64,000 bases of DNA from Chaetoderma sp. LZ-2023a (lineage: Eukaryota; Mollusca; Caudofoveata; Chaetodermatida; Chaetodermatidae): the NCBI GenBank assembly GCA_034401795.1, contig CM067369.1, positions 133,762,850 to 133,826,849 on the forward strand, in the 5' to 3' direction. How positions within the stretch are numbered: position 1 is the first letter of the stretch; the number at the start of each line of letters is the position of its first letter. The position numbers and the translations under genes were made by a program. Shown piece after piece: positions 33,716 through 45,036 of this stretch. The notes beneath the pieces are model-generated. The model searched no databases, had not been told where the DNA came from, and saw nothing but the letters and a program-made list of their open reading frames with translations.

Positions 33716-35850
33716 AATTTTCCCAGTGGCTAAAAACTACGACAAGACACCAACCGTCATGTAACGGGAGATGACCACATCCCCCATCCAAAGGCCGCCC
33801 AATCCAATAGGCCTACCATACTCCCCCATGAGCAGTCAGAACATCACACAACAGACAGAGCGTCAACACTTACAAAGTACACACCTGCCTTTAGGACTGG
33901 ATACGTCAATTCATCATTGTGCCTACATCACCTACTTGCTCAGTTATACTCAGAATAATGGAGACATTCAACATCGGCATCAACAGCATTTAGCAGCACT
34001 TACCGGTCTTAATTAATTACCGGTAGAGCCATTAAAATTCCCGCAACAAATTCCTCCTGCACAGAACTGTGGGAGGAGTAATACCTCCCGCAGACTACAT
34101 CTCCCATAAATAACAACGAACTTGGTGTTCACCAGCATGGAAAACTGAAATGCGCCCACTTCGCCTATATGACATTAGCATCATACAGCAGCCCGGACAT
34201 CCCGACAACAGCAATATCATCAACAGACAGCAGACAACAAATCTCCCACACACACCTTCTTATCCAATTACGGGAGAACTGATCATATGGATATCAGGAA
34301 TGCACTAGAGCCATCTACAGTATGCGTCACGGGAGAGACGCTTGTCCAGCGTCCTCCCCTACCCCTTTTTCCCGACGTCGTATGGAAACAGCTAAACTAC
34401 ATACGTCATCTACACGTAATAACAGTCAATATTATTAAGAGAGCAAGATGCCCGCATTATCGTCAGTCACGAGTAGGATTTTGCTACCGAAAAGTTGAAT
34501 TCGACAATGGTTTGATCAAAGTTACACCAGCATCCAACAGGTCATCTTCGCTCTAAAGTAACTCTGTCCCGCCCATGGGCTCGGCCATTACAGAGTGAAA
34601 TACCCTCAGGGTTCAATAAAGTTGACATTCACGCCGCCTCTCCCTCCCACCTCCCACACCCGGAGGCCATAAATGCATCATCCTCACCACAGCCCAAGTA
34701 CCATCTACAGAGAACCAGTCACGCATAACAGATTCAAATCACCAACATGACAGAAACACAGACACTCAGGTTGACTGTATTCACAATCTCCGAACGACGG
34801 CATTGTAATCATAAAAATTGTGGCACACATGTTTGCGAGTTGTACTGTAATTTAGCCATTACTAAAAATGGTACAGATATGTTTGGTCTAAGCCGGGACG
34901 GAGCTAGTTCTACCCATCGAGGAGAATGCTTGGCCAGCCCTCCCGCTCGGAAAACACAGCTATCTTGACGGGATCAGTAACGTTGATCTACCGCATGAAT
35001 AGAACTGTTTAAACCACTCATAAAAATTACTTGCAACTTTACTGTTAAATTTTTTATTACGAGCACAACTGCTCTACCATGCTACAAATCATTAGCGCAC
35101 GGGCCGGTAAAGGGCATCAAAAATCCTGCAGTAAAATCACAGAAAGAATTTCAAAAATTCTCTCCCGTGCGTTCCAGTCTATAATCAACACGGACTGAGA
35201 ACTACCTATTACAGACACTTACCAAGACGCATGTTAAAGAACTCGCGCAAATACGGGACATTATACAGATCTTGATGTAACATAATATTTTTATCTCTCG
35301 CCTCTGCAACAGACTACATCTCAGCAACAGCATTTTGACCGTCGCCATAGACAGCATACACGGTTCCGATCAGCCACGTGCTTTTTAGAGCCACGTGACA
35401 TTTACTACTATTTCCAGTGAGTTGGATCAAACGCTTTAAACAAAAGAGATGCCCAAAGATGCAACTACCACAGCATGATGGAACAGTGGCGAGGGTGAGT
35501 CCGGGAGATTACCGCTGACGTCAACTGGCTCCCACGCACCCCATCAGGTGCTCCAGCCTAAAATTCGAATAGGCAAGTTTATAAATATCCAATCTGGAAA
35601 ACCGCCTCACGCTAATTAAAAGTTGAGGCGCCGCAAGGACAAAGTAGTACCACGTTTCTATGTTGATCAGAGGCTGTTAAATGTGCGAAATAAAGACAAG
35701 TTTAACGAGCCATTCTTCCTATACTTACAACTACTCCCCTCATATGGAAGGAATTACTCCTAAGACGTCCAGGCGAAAAGCAAGGAAATATTCACATAAG
35801 AATGACCGAATCACCTATAAAACTTTTTAGGTGTGGTCATCCGCCGTCTG
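33716..35850. other. Post-pol region of the Gypsy-type element
   Basis: No frame resembles a known protein. AATAAA at 34,615 could be a poly(A) signal, and TGACGTCA occurs at 35,516–35,523. Short open frames (34,287–34,556; 34,747–34,968) are unsupported. Confidence 0.35.
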
Positions 35851-35875
35851 TGACGTCACCAAATAGTATAAAAGG
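35851..35875 (+). promoter_or_regulatory. CRE plus TATA promoter module 1
   Basis: TGACGTCA (35,851–35,858) is followed 16 bp later, start to start, by TATAAAAGG (35,867–35,875). It lies 223 bp before the zinc-finger frame. The same arrangement recurs at 38,748–38,771. Confidence 0.65.
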
Positions 35876-36097
35876 AGGAAGCGCGCTCTGAAACTGTGTC
35901 TTCCCATCAAAACTCGACACCAGGGAAGATCATAGCATTAGGCTTCTTTCGTGTCGCAAACTAAATTCTGCTGTTTTTCTTCTTCTTATTATTATTATTT
36001 TATTATTATATTAGGCCTGAAAAGTTATAAAGCATGAAGAGATAGGGCATTAGGTTTTGAATAAAGTTCTGGCAACTAACTACAATGCGGGAAGGAG

Positions 36098-36799
36098 ATG
36101 TCACTTCTTGACGATCTCGCGTTGTCGGATTCCTCAGAAGAAGAAGAATCGGTGCCAGTTCCAAAGCGGTTCCCGTGTAACTCATTGTTGACTAGCGGAG
36201 AGCCATGTACCAGAACTTTCACTAGGAAATCCGACCGCACCCTTCATATTAATAAGGATCATCTCTTTCAATCAGCCTTTTGTGTGATGTGCCAGTACCT
36301 CTACACTGCTACTCACTACGGGATCACTCACATGCTTCGGCATCATCAACGTGTGTTGGAAGTGATGTTAGTTCCTGAGGAAGAGAACGAGGATCGTGCC
36401 GTTCTAGCCACACGCTTCAAATCTCGGCTCCTGGTCAAGGTTCTACTGACCGAGAAAATGGCCCGCACGAAAAACACCACGCATAGATATCCCGTTGGAC
36501 ATCGTCTTCCCGCGGCTACAGCAAGTAACGTACCGACAGCCAGACGTGCAATTCTGCCCACAGTCGCATCTGAAAATGTTACGCCGGTACCTATCACTTT
36601 ATCCACGCAAAGTAGGAAGCAGAAATCTTCTGTAAAATCCAGTGCGACAGCTCCCACACCAGTTACTAGCCAGTTAGCTATGGTTACCACTCCCGCCACC
36701 ATAGAATCACAGACCATAGTATCCAGTCAGCCAATCTCAGTGGTGATTACGACACCTGCGGAGATAGACATTTCTAACTATCCACCGATCTCTGCCTGA
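36098..36799 (+). CDS. Two-finger C2H2 protein carried inside the LTR element
   Basis: A 233-codon frame that I do not recognise as a known family. The N-terminus is acidic (SDSSEEEES). Residues ~30–85 hold two zinc-finger patterns: C-x9-C-x12-H-x4-H (ending LHINKDH) and C-x2-C-x12-H-x3-H (CVMC…HMLRH). The C-terminal half is Thr/Ser/Pro/Val-rich and probably disordered. It lies downstream of a CRE–TATA module, between pol and the 3' LTR, in the sense direction. It could be an accessory gene of the element, a captured host exon, or a chance frame. The two fingers in order argue against chance. No membrane segment is seen, so an envelope role is unlikely. Confidence 0.55.
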   Translation: MSLLDDLALSDSSEEEESVPVPKRFPCNSLLTSGEPCTRTFTRKSDRTLHINKDHLFQSAFCVMCQYLYTATHYGITHMLRHHQRVLEVMLVPEEENEDRAVLATRFKSRLLVKVLLTEKMARTKNTTHRYPVGHRLPAATASNVPTARRAILPTVASENVTPVPITLSTQSRKQKSSVKSSATAPTPVTSQLAMVTTPATIESQTIVSSQPISVVITTPAEIDISNYPPISA

Positions 36800-37028
36800 A
36801 CTTACCATAGATGAATGACCGGGACCATCGCAGCCTGTGACAATCAGCGTAACTCCAACCCATGGTATTCAGCATCCGCCTCCTTGCCTTTCTGACCCAG
36901 CAGTCAGGAAGGGAACCACGCCGGAACGTCCATACGCGGGAAAGAAACGAATTGCCCATACACAGGAGATTTATCCCATACCTAACATTACTGATAGTCG
37001 TCTGTTAAACTACGCTAAGTTCTGACGG

Positions 37029-37349
37029 ATGTCATCTCCTACCATATCCGTTTCCGTACCACGACGTCAGCCGACGGTACCGCACACCGCCATCATGAAG
37101 ACAACTGTAGCCACCATCATGCCAGCTACAACCGGCATCATTACATCAGCTCCCGTCACCACCGCATCAGCAACATTGGCAACTACTAGTACCGCCGCTG
37201 CTACATGGACTGATATCCTGGAACCAGCGGTAACAGTGATGGACATCATGGATGCCCATATTTCCGCCACCATCACTTCGGATGTTTCAGACAGTGCCAA
37301 TAATAATAATGATGAGAGCATTTCAGCAATGACAGTGCATTCACCGTGA
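37029..37349 (+). CDS. Thr/Ala/Ser-rich open frame, uncertain
   Basis: 106 codons of low complexity (MPATTG, ATLATTSTAAATW) ending SANNNNDES. It is in a different frame from the zinc-finger ORF 230 bp upstream and continues its compositional style, so it may be a frameshifted extension of that gene. No domain recognised. Confidence 0.3.
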   Translation: MSSPTISVSVPRRQPTVPHTAIMKTTVATIMPATTGIITSAPVTTASATLATTSTAAATWTDILEPAVTVMDIMDAHISATITSDVSDSANNNNDESISAMTVHSP

Positions 37350-38627
37350 CCTACCACCGTTAGTCGCGGGACCCAAACTCGATGGGGAAATTTCGCTGCT
37401 GAGGTGTAATCATGTGTAATTCAGCAGAAATGTTAATAGGTGATTCGTGGAAATGTGTTAATTATTACTTTATTTTTTACATGCTTTTCGTCCGGTTCTG
37501 TCTCATACAAAATGAGCACTGCGGGCTCTAAAAGTTGTAAGGACGTCGTGTGCGACGTAAAGAATACAACCTCCCACAGTGCAATAACGTCACAATCCCG
37601 TCATGCAGTCTCAGCCATGCTGAGGCTGCCTGATAAACCAGTTTTAAGTTGTTATTATTATTTATCTTATTTTTCTTATTAATGTTCTTCCTGTCTTAGA
37701 TGTTAGAGGAATAACACTTGGTGATACGTGTTGCATGCCCCTTTATTTACCCGGGGTATGCAAGTAATTTGGTGTGATTAATAAAAACATACCTCATAAG
37801 GGTATATTACATAGGTAATATTTATATGCCTTATCTTTTTGTTATTATATTTTTATACATATTTATAAACTTAAATTGTGGTACGTTGGAGCTTGGGTGC
37901 TCTTTGCGGAGATTATGATTATCCGTACTAATGGGAACACCCATGCGAGCTATTGTTTAGGATCATATACTAAATAAAGTTATAGCATGCACCGTAATAC
38001 TAATAATAAAAAGAACACAAAAAAGAAAGGCCGGGAAAAATAATTCCAGGTCAAAAATTGAAAACTAAAAGTATGCCATCCCCCTCCACTTGGCACCCCT
38101 ATGTGCTCTGTCTCTTGAATACGCATCTATGCGTCACTACTCCTCTCCGGCCACGCGCCTACCCGGGAAGTCTATGATCCATGTGCGATCGTTTGCCATG
38201 GATGTCAAACTAGGAGGGGGTGGTGTAGTTTGGATCGACCGGTAGGGTACCGGCCGTACCAGCTAATCTGGGTACGCGCCATCCGTCTAGGATTCGTTTC
38301 CTGAACACGCCCCTCTGGGTAGAGCTGTAAGCGTATATAGGCCTATGGGAGAGAGAGCATGTCGAAAAATGACTACGTTCGTTAAAACGCATTATGCGCA
38401 TGGGCGCGGCAGGATGCTGTTTATATGGAGCGCGTAGCTGTGACCTAGATAGGATGGCACTTATAGTGTACCGAGCTGGTACTCTGTAATTCTTATTGAT
38501 TGTCTGTTCCCGTTAAACCTGGCATTAATCAAAACCAGAATTCATCTGTAAACCATTTCAAAATCGGTTGAGAAATGGCTGAGTTATCCAGGAAAAACCC
38601 TTCTTGATTATCTTCAAAATATTGCCC
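37350..38627. other. AT-rich unassigned part of the LTR element
   Basis: AATAAA-type signals at 37,783 and 37,973 could end a transcript from module 1. Otherwise nothing recognised. Confidence 0.3.
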
Positions 38628-38771
38628 TGACGTCATAACCACATGGACGAAAAGCTTCTAGAATGTTTTAGAACGTTCGACGACGCCATTATTAGCTTGT
38701 GCTGATTGGCTGTTGCTCGAACGATGATTGGATGAAGCCTGCGCCTGTGACGTCATGGAGAGTATAAAAGG
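38628..38771 (+). promoter_or_regulatory. CRE plus TATA promoter module 2
   Basis: Two TGACGTCA sites (38,628 and 38,748), an inverted CCAAT box (GATTGGCT at 38,703) and TATAAAAGG at 38,763–38,771. The second CRE and TATA are 15 bp apart, as in module 1. Confidence 0.65.
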
Positions 38772-39997
38772 AGAAGCGATCCAGTGATCGAGAGCATCCT
38801 CGGCCAGGGGCCGAACAGGTGGAGCTGTACCAACTATTATCAAGCGCAACATGCGTCTTTCTTCGCTATGAGTCAGGTTTTTATCCTGTAGCATGCAGTT
38901 TCCAACCCACCGCACTAACACAATTTTGTAACTCCCCTTCTGTGGGAGTAATTTGAAACTTTCGATAACCGTTCACGAATACTACATCTACATTCGGAAC
39001 ACAAACTTGCGGTGAGGCCTTTGCGGCCTAAATATGTGGGTCTACAGATGTAGAGGCAGGATGTTCTTTGATGGATGACTCGCCGAATCTGCCGGCCATG
39101 CCTAAAAGTGGTTTTCAAACGATGACGCACCAATCGTGTAAGTTCTTTCGACTTTCGACCGCAGCCAGTAAACTCTGGCCGGTGCATCTTCAGAGCTGGT
39201 TGATGTACCCAGCACCGTGAAGCTTTGTTTTCTATCTTCATTTGCCTCTGACAACCCCCGCTTGTGACGGGTTGTTTACACCTTCCATCTGTGCCATCAG
39301 TGTATGGGAACTTTCTTCACTACATAGCAGTATCGTATCGCTTACTGACTTCTCGTTAGACATTCTATTAGGCCTACAGCACTAAGCAATGTACTCCCGC
39401 CATGAGTGTTCTTGCAGAACTCTTATTTGTGGAAAACAGCTTGCGGGAACCACCCTGCGGGAACTTTCCAGCTTCCGACGAGCGCATCATCTCACTTCGA
39501 CTACAGATCTACGTGTCAATTTCAGTGACACGGTAGCCTAACTTGGGAATGACTACCAAGTATTCAAGTAACTATACTTCACCGTTTAATTATTTCTCTA
39601 TATAGGTTTTGTTAATTATCTCGTATCCGTACTAACGGTTCCGATGACTAAAAGGAACCATAATGGTCTTAGGACCAATAGTTATAATTTCTGTATTTGT
39701 TAAATAGTTATTTTCATTTTCCTCAATGTGTTGCTAACCGCACTATAATAGGTTCGTCAACCTGTATTACTATATATATCTTAATCATTGCCACCGTGTT
39801 GTTTGTTCTGGTTAGATTACGTATGTATATGGCCAGTGGCCATCCATTAAATTGTTTTGCTTAAGTATAGAAAATATAGGAATGCAGTGCACGTAGGAAA
39901 TACTATACAGCAACATTTATATATGCAGCATTTTCTTCTGCCACCAACAATTTTCACTGAGGTCGCTGTCCGTGCTATAACTCTGTTTAGCCTAGCA
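38772..39997. other. Region between promoter module 2 and the 3' LTR
   Basis: No plus-strand frame of note. A 108-codon minus-strand frame (39,241–38,915) with several Cys/His is not recognised and has no other support. No purine tract is seen next to the LTR. Confidence 0.3.
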
Positions 39998-41760
39998 TGC
40001 TACCGACTAAACCTTTTCTATTCAGCTCGATAGGATAGGTTCAAAATGCTTAGAGACACTTTCTTCATTACATACTGTAATATATTCTTCTCTTCCGGCA
40101 GTGCGATAATCTAGCCCCGCACTCCGGTAAGACTCATAACTCCAAGATTTTGTCTCTCTTCATATTCCTCTTAGCCTTGTGGCTTCTTAATTGTTTGGAC
40201 ATTCCTATCCGCACCATGGTCTGATTCAACTCTGGGAAACTATTTGGGTTTCCGAGCAGTGATGGCTACTGTGCGGTATCACATACACATTCCCGTGTAT
40301 CTTCGGATACTTAGTAGATAGTACTTTAAGCCAATGTAGGAAAGCACTGCGAAAACATATGTATTAATTATTATTATATTTACTGACAATCCTTCCGCAC
40401 CGCAGTGCAAAACTGGCAACTTGTTTATAAACCTAACGACAGGTTAAACATTTAGTTCCATAGGACCCGGTGACGGGTGAGATACGTATGCTCACCGAAT
40501 TCTGTTTAAATGTCTGGGCATGATATTTAGATCTGCCACGCCCTTACGGGTAGGACATTCACGGTGTGAATCCGTCTCTCTTACCCCCCACCATAACGAT
40601 AGGAGATATGGCCTAACAATGCTTCCGTGAAGTGTAAACCATGTCCTTTAATGTTTCATGTGGTTGTAAGGCGGAATGTCCGGATTCTCACCCACTGACA
40701 CCCAGTTTGGAGATCCCGCTAAGTAACATGTATGAGTGCTGTCTGCAGTATTGATGTCCTCGGGCATCTGTTCTCCGTGACAGCCGTGTCTAATAGCTAG
40801 GTAGTTATCAGCCAGTTGCGGCCTAAACTAATTTCTGCTCTGAAAACAACTAAACAAGTGATTAAGCAAAGCAGAAGGCCCGCAGAAATAAAGCGGCAAC
40901 TACTAACTCAGCATATTAGGAATCACATAAGACGGTGACGAAGGAATCCATCAGGAATCTTCCGTCCCGTCTTCATGTAAAACAGTACGCACCCCTATAG
41001 TCATAATCTCACTAGGTATGGTCTTTTCTTACTACAGCATTTTTGTTTGGAATATTAGAGTGGGCCCATTTTTGCCTGATACCATTCTCCCACTTTAAGC
41101 CATGGCAGCACCTTCCCGAGACGGATGCCCGCACAAGGCACTTGCCTTTCGCAAGGATTCAGTGACGATGGTCCATGCCAGGATAATACTCCTCACCATA
41201 ACTTGCACTAGGAGTAGTACCCGCATGAGGAACATCACTTTTCGTCTAAGATATTCTTCTTCCTTTCAGCTTAGAGGTATGATAACTTATATTAACTTAA
41301 ATAGCTATGTCTCGTGTACGGGAGCCTCTCTTGCGGGGATACCTCTGCAGACCTACGAGTCTGTGTGGTACCTCCGGGAGCCCCATGTTTAAAAGTTCAT
41401 CTACCTGCCTCTATGTCTTGTATTTTCGTATGCTCTTATTGTAGTTTTATCTAGCATATTTTAGGTAAACACATTGTATAGACTTATATTTTTAGTTCAC
41501 CAAATCAAATCTTGTAAGTCCATAGATCACGAAATTGCTATGGACAGGCATACTGGTGACATAAACTCTTGGGATGAGCCCGTTGTGTTCAATGTTCGTG
41601 GCAATAGTCGCATGGCCCCACCGGAACGATTGAGTTCCACCGGCCTTAGGAGCTGGTTTTTGTTTCCCGCAGGGCAGTCTCGTTCAGGGTCCGTCACCCC
41701 GAGACCGGATGCTAACCAGCGTCGTCACTCGTCGTGCACTTATGGCGCGGCGAGTTGACA
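39998..41760 (+). repeat. 3' LTR of the Gypsy-type element
   Basis: Collinear with 26,431–28,173, starting TGCTACCGACTAAACC. Its counterpart frame is at 41,102–41,392. Similarity stops around 41,760–41,770, where LINE-b begins, so the last bases of the LTR may be missing. Confidence 0.88.
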
Positions 41761-41763
41761 TGA

Positions 41764-42811
41764 GACATCGCATGTCTTACATTTTGGCAGTAACAGTTCC
41801 CGAAACCAATACTCTATGACAACCTCCCACATAAAGCCAATATCTACATCACAGCTAGAAAAAGATTCGGGAGTGCATATCGACACAGACCTTACTTTTT
41901 ATACACACATAAATAACATTGTATCTAACTAAGGCAAGTAGGAATAATCAAAATAACCTTTTCCTGTATAGATCCATCTACGCTTACTTTACTATACAAA
42001 TCTTTGGTGAGACCTATCCTTGAATACTGTACCGTAGCTTGGTCGCTAAGATTTAAACAACAATAAAAGCTATTAGAAAGAGAACAGCGTCAGGCAACAA
42101 AGTTATTACCACAAATTAGAGACTACAGCTACACAGAAAGACTCAGAACACTAAATTTAATGTCATTGAAATACAGACGATTTCGAGGAGACCTAATCAA
42201 ACCATACACAATCCATAACGATATATACAACATTGACAAATACAGCTTTTCGGACTCTTCACTAATACACACACTAGAGGACATATGTTCAAACTCAACA
42301 TGAAACGCAGCACTAAGGCTATTCGCAAGCACCTTTTCTCTAAAAGGGTGGTGCCATATTGGAATTCAATGCCAGCAACAGTTGTAGAGGCACTAACGGT
42401 TGAATCCTTCAAAAGTAACCTAGACATTCATTTCAAAGAGATACTTCAAGATAAGCACAGAAAATGACAACAACAGTAATAAGACCAACTCCGGCCTTCG
42501 CAAGTCAACATGTAACCGAATGCTAGGTGCAGCAGGGTATAACGATGAGTGTAGGCAGCACACCGCAGCTGACGCGGGGAACACACAGCTGCGCCACAGC
42601 ATTTCCTCAAAACAGAGCTAAAGTATTAAATCTAATGTCACTGCTATACTGATTGTTTCGAGGAGACTTAATTAAGCGACAACGGTCAAATCATCCAAGA
42701 ACAAAATAGATATCTACTTCAGAGAAAGATCTTCTGAATTAGACTGAGCAAGCCATACTACATCAACAGACACTGGAGCAATAACAAGCCAATGGCTTAT
42801 GTCTCATAAAA

Positions 42812-42857
<46 letters not shown>
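41764..42857 (+). pseudogene. LINE-b: CR1-type RT C-terminus and (ATG)n tail
   Basis: Broken frames read HVLHFGSNSSRNQYSM, SGVHIDTDLTFYTHINNI, LLYKSLVRPILEYCTVAWS, MSLKYRRFRGDLIKPYTI and KHLFSKRVVPYWNSMPATVV. A second, truncated copy of part of this segment (TTTCGAGGAGACTTAATTAA) follows at 42,600–42,750. It ends in (ATG)n at 42,812–42,857. The 5' end coincides with the end of the 3' LTR. Confidence 0.82.
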
Positions 42858-42860
<3 letters not shown>

Positions 42861-42959
42861 AAAAGTGCAGACCGATGGTGATTCCACTACATGGCTAGAC
42901 AGCTTATTTCACACCTTCGCAGCCCGGGAAGGAAAGTAGTTCTGTCGTAGCTCTAACAT

Positions 42960-44950
42960 TGCCCTTGATTGGAATATCTCCCTACCATGTCCTCGTTTTG
43001 CCTCGTCCCGCTAGCCAACATCTTTCCTTAGTTTAAATATGCTTCCTATTTCTGGGTCATATATATCATGTAGCATCTTATAGACATCAATCATGTCTGC
43101 TCGGACTCTGCGATAAGCCAGTGTGGGTAGCTTGAGCTTTCCAAACCTGTCTTCATAGCTTACATTTCTGAAGCCCGGTATCTGCTTTGTAGCTCTTCTC
43201 TGGACATTTTCGATTAAGGTTATCTGTGATTTTTTGTATAGACTCAATACTGATGCTGCGTAGTCAAGGTGGATTCTTACCATTGCCTTATACAGTGGGA
43301 TAAATGTTGTCTGGTTTAGGTTCACATAAGAGCGTCTGATAATTGCGAACATACTAGTTGCTTTATTGACCTTTTCACTGATGTGCTTTTCAAGGTTTAG
43401 CCCTTAATGTAATATAACGCCTATGTCCTTTTCCTGTTCAGACCTCTTAATTTCATCGGGTTTATCATCAGCAAGGATATGATAGTTGTACTCTGTTCTC
43501 GTCTGCCCAAAACTCGTATTGACGCACTTGTCAGGATGAAAGCGAAGTAGCCAAGTGTTTGACCATTTGGCTATTTCTTTCAAATCTGCTTGTACGGATG
43601 CATGGTCTTCCTCTTCAAGGATGGTTCGAAAAATCTTTGCATCATCTGCAAAAAGATATATGTCCGAGCTTATATGGCTATAGATCACAATAAGCAGGTG
43701 TCCCAATACACTTCCCTGAGGAATCACACTTGGTACTTCCATCCAGCTTGATTCTTCCCCACTAACGGACACCTGCTGCTTTCGCTTACTGAGAAACATA
43801 TTGACCCGTCCACGAATCAGATTGTCTATGTTATAGGACTGCATCTTGTCCATGAGCTTCCTATATGGGACTGTGTCAAAAACTTTCTTGAAGTCGAGGT
43901 ATATGGCATCGACTGAATGTCGATCGTGTACTGCTTTTGTCCATTTATCCAGGACATGGAGGAGTTGCAACGTTGTCGACCTGCCATTGCGAAACCGAAA
44001 TGCTTTGTGCTAAAGGCTTTGTTCTCTATTAAATATTTCATAATATGGTATCTGATTATTCCCTCAATTATCGTACATAGAATACTTGTTAAGCTCGCGG
44101 GTCTGTAGTTTTCAGCCAGCTTCTTATCCATTTTCTTAAAGATAGCTGATATTCTGGCTTCCTTCCATATTGCTGGCACCGTCATTGTTCTAAGCGAGGT
44201 CTCATAGATAATAGCTAGTGGTACAGACAAGGGTTCTACAAGTTCTCTAAGTATATGCGGGTGAATCTTATCCGAATCTGGAGACTTGATGATATTCAAC
44301 TTTTTCAATGCCTTTTCCACTATCGCCTTCATAATAATGAGAGGTGTCATCTGGCCGTCCATATTGTGTGGTTGAGCTTTTGGAGTTGCGCCTTCTGGTT
44401 CGATTGTAAAAAACGCTCGAGAAAAAGTTTGCCAATACCTCTGCTTTCTCTTTATTATTTCTGGTCAGGGGTGAACTCTTGTCTGCTGGGTCTGCATATA
44501 AGTGTGCTACACTTTCTTTAGTACTGCACTTTGATTTTATATATTTCCAGATTGCTTTTGGGTTGCATTTAGCTTGTTTGGCCAAATCCTCCTCAAACAA
44601 CTTTCCCATCCGTCTTGTTACGGTTCTCACTTTATTCCGTTCCCTGCAATACTCTTGATATTTCTCTCCGCTCTTGGTCTCCATATATCATTTCCATACT
44701 GTGTGCTTCTTTCATATTACTTTCAGAGTGACTATATCTAGTGGATATTTCCCTTTCCTTTTTGCCGCTGGCCAGCTCATTTTTTTTGGTACATACTTAG
44801 TTTCCATTTCTCTCAATATGCCTGTGAAGACTATTAATTTGTCTTCCACGTTGTCCTCACACTCCTAAAACCTTTCTCTCCAATCTATGCTCATAAGTTC
44901 CTTCTTCATGCTGGCAAAATCAGCCTTGTCGTGTTAAATTTTTTCCCTTG
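42960..44950 (-). pseudogene. LINE-c: CR1/Jockey-group LINE, minus strand
   Basis: From about 44,950 downward, in several frames: KKELMSIDWRERF, YQEYCRERNKVRTVTR, NPKAIWKYIKSK, NIIKSPDSDKIHPHILREL, ISAIFKKMDKKLAENYRPASL, IYLDFKKVFDTVP, IPQGSVLG, the catalytic IYLFADDAKIF, LLRFHPDKC, EKDIGVIL, IENVQRRATKQIPGF and LKLPTLAYRRVRADMIDVYK. Stops and frameshifts are frequent. The endonuclease is missing. It is similar in style to the better-preserved LINE-e but clearly diverged. Confidence 0.88.
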
Positions 44951-44980
44951 GCATGTCCTCATGTTTGAAGCAGGAGTAAT

Positions 44981-45036
44981 CGAGTATAATTTATAACACG
45001 TGATCCACGTGATACCGCTGTCCGATTATACTCTCG
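44981..45036. other. Inverted repeat enclosing two E-boxes
   Basis: CGAGTATAAT and ATTATACTCTCG face each other and enclose CACGTG at 44,997 and 45,006, separated by 3 bases. The function is unknown. Confidence 0.4.

Larger units (their letters stand above)
26431..41760 (+). mobile_element. Giant Ty3/Gypsy-type LTR retrotransposon with extra genes (~15.3 kb)
   Basis: Two direct repeats of about 1.75 kb (26,431–28,173 and 39,998–41,760) bracket a gag remnant with a CCHC knuckle, protease, RT, RNase H and integrase in Ty3/Gypsy order (29,435–33,578). A further 6.4 kb follows with no counterpart in standard elements: two CRE–TATA modules, a zinc-finger reading frame and AT-rich sequence. I count about 15 differences in the first ~340 aligned LTR bases, so the insertion is old. 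No target duplication is visible and no purine tract precedes the 3' LTR. Part of the 3' region could be nested foreign DNA. Confidence 0.8.

Noticed and set aside
36460-36500. Histone H3-tail-like motif MARTK followed by N and T inside the zinc-finger ORF
   Set aside because: It is internal and only five or six residues agree; the following residues do not resemble H3. Treated as chance.
36098-37349. Envelope gene of the LTR element
   Set aside because: No signal peptide, membrane segment or furin-like site is visible; two C2H2 patterns point elsewhere.
38915-39241. 108-codon Cys/His-rich minus-strand ORF
   Set aside because: The cysteine spacing fits no zinc motif I know and it is antisense to the element; kept only as a note.
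26425-41766. Target-site duplication for the Gypsy-type element
   Set aside because: Bases before 26,431 and after 41,760 share no 4–6 bp word in the right position.
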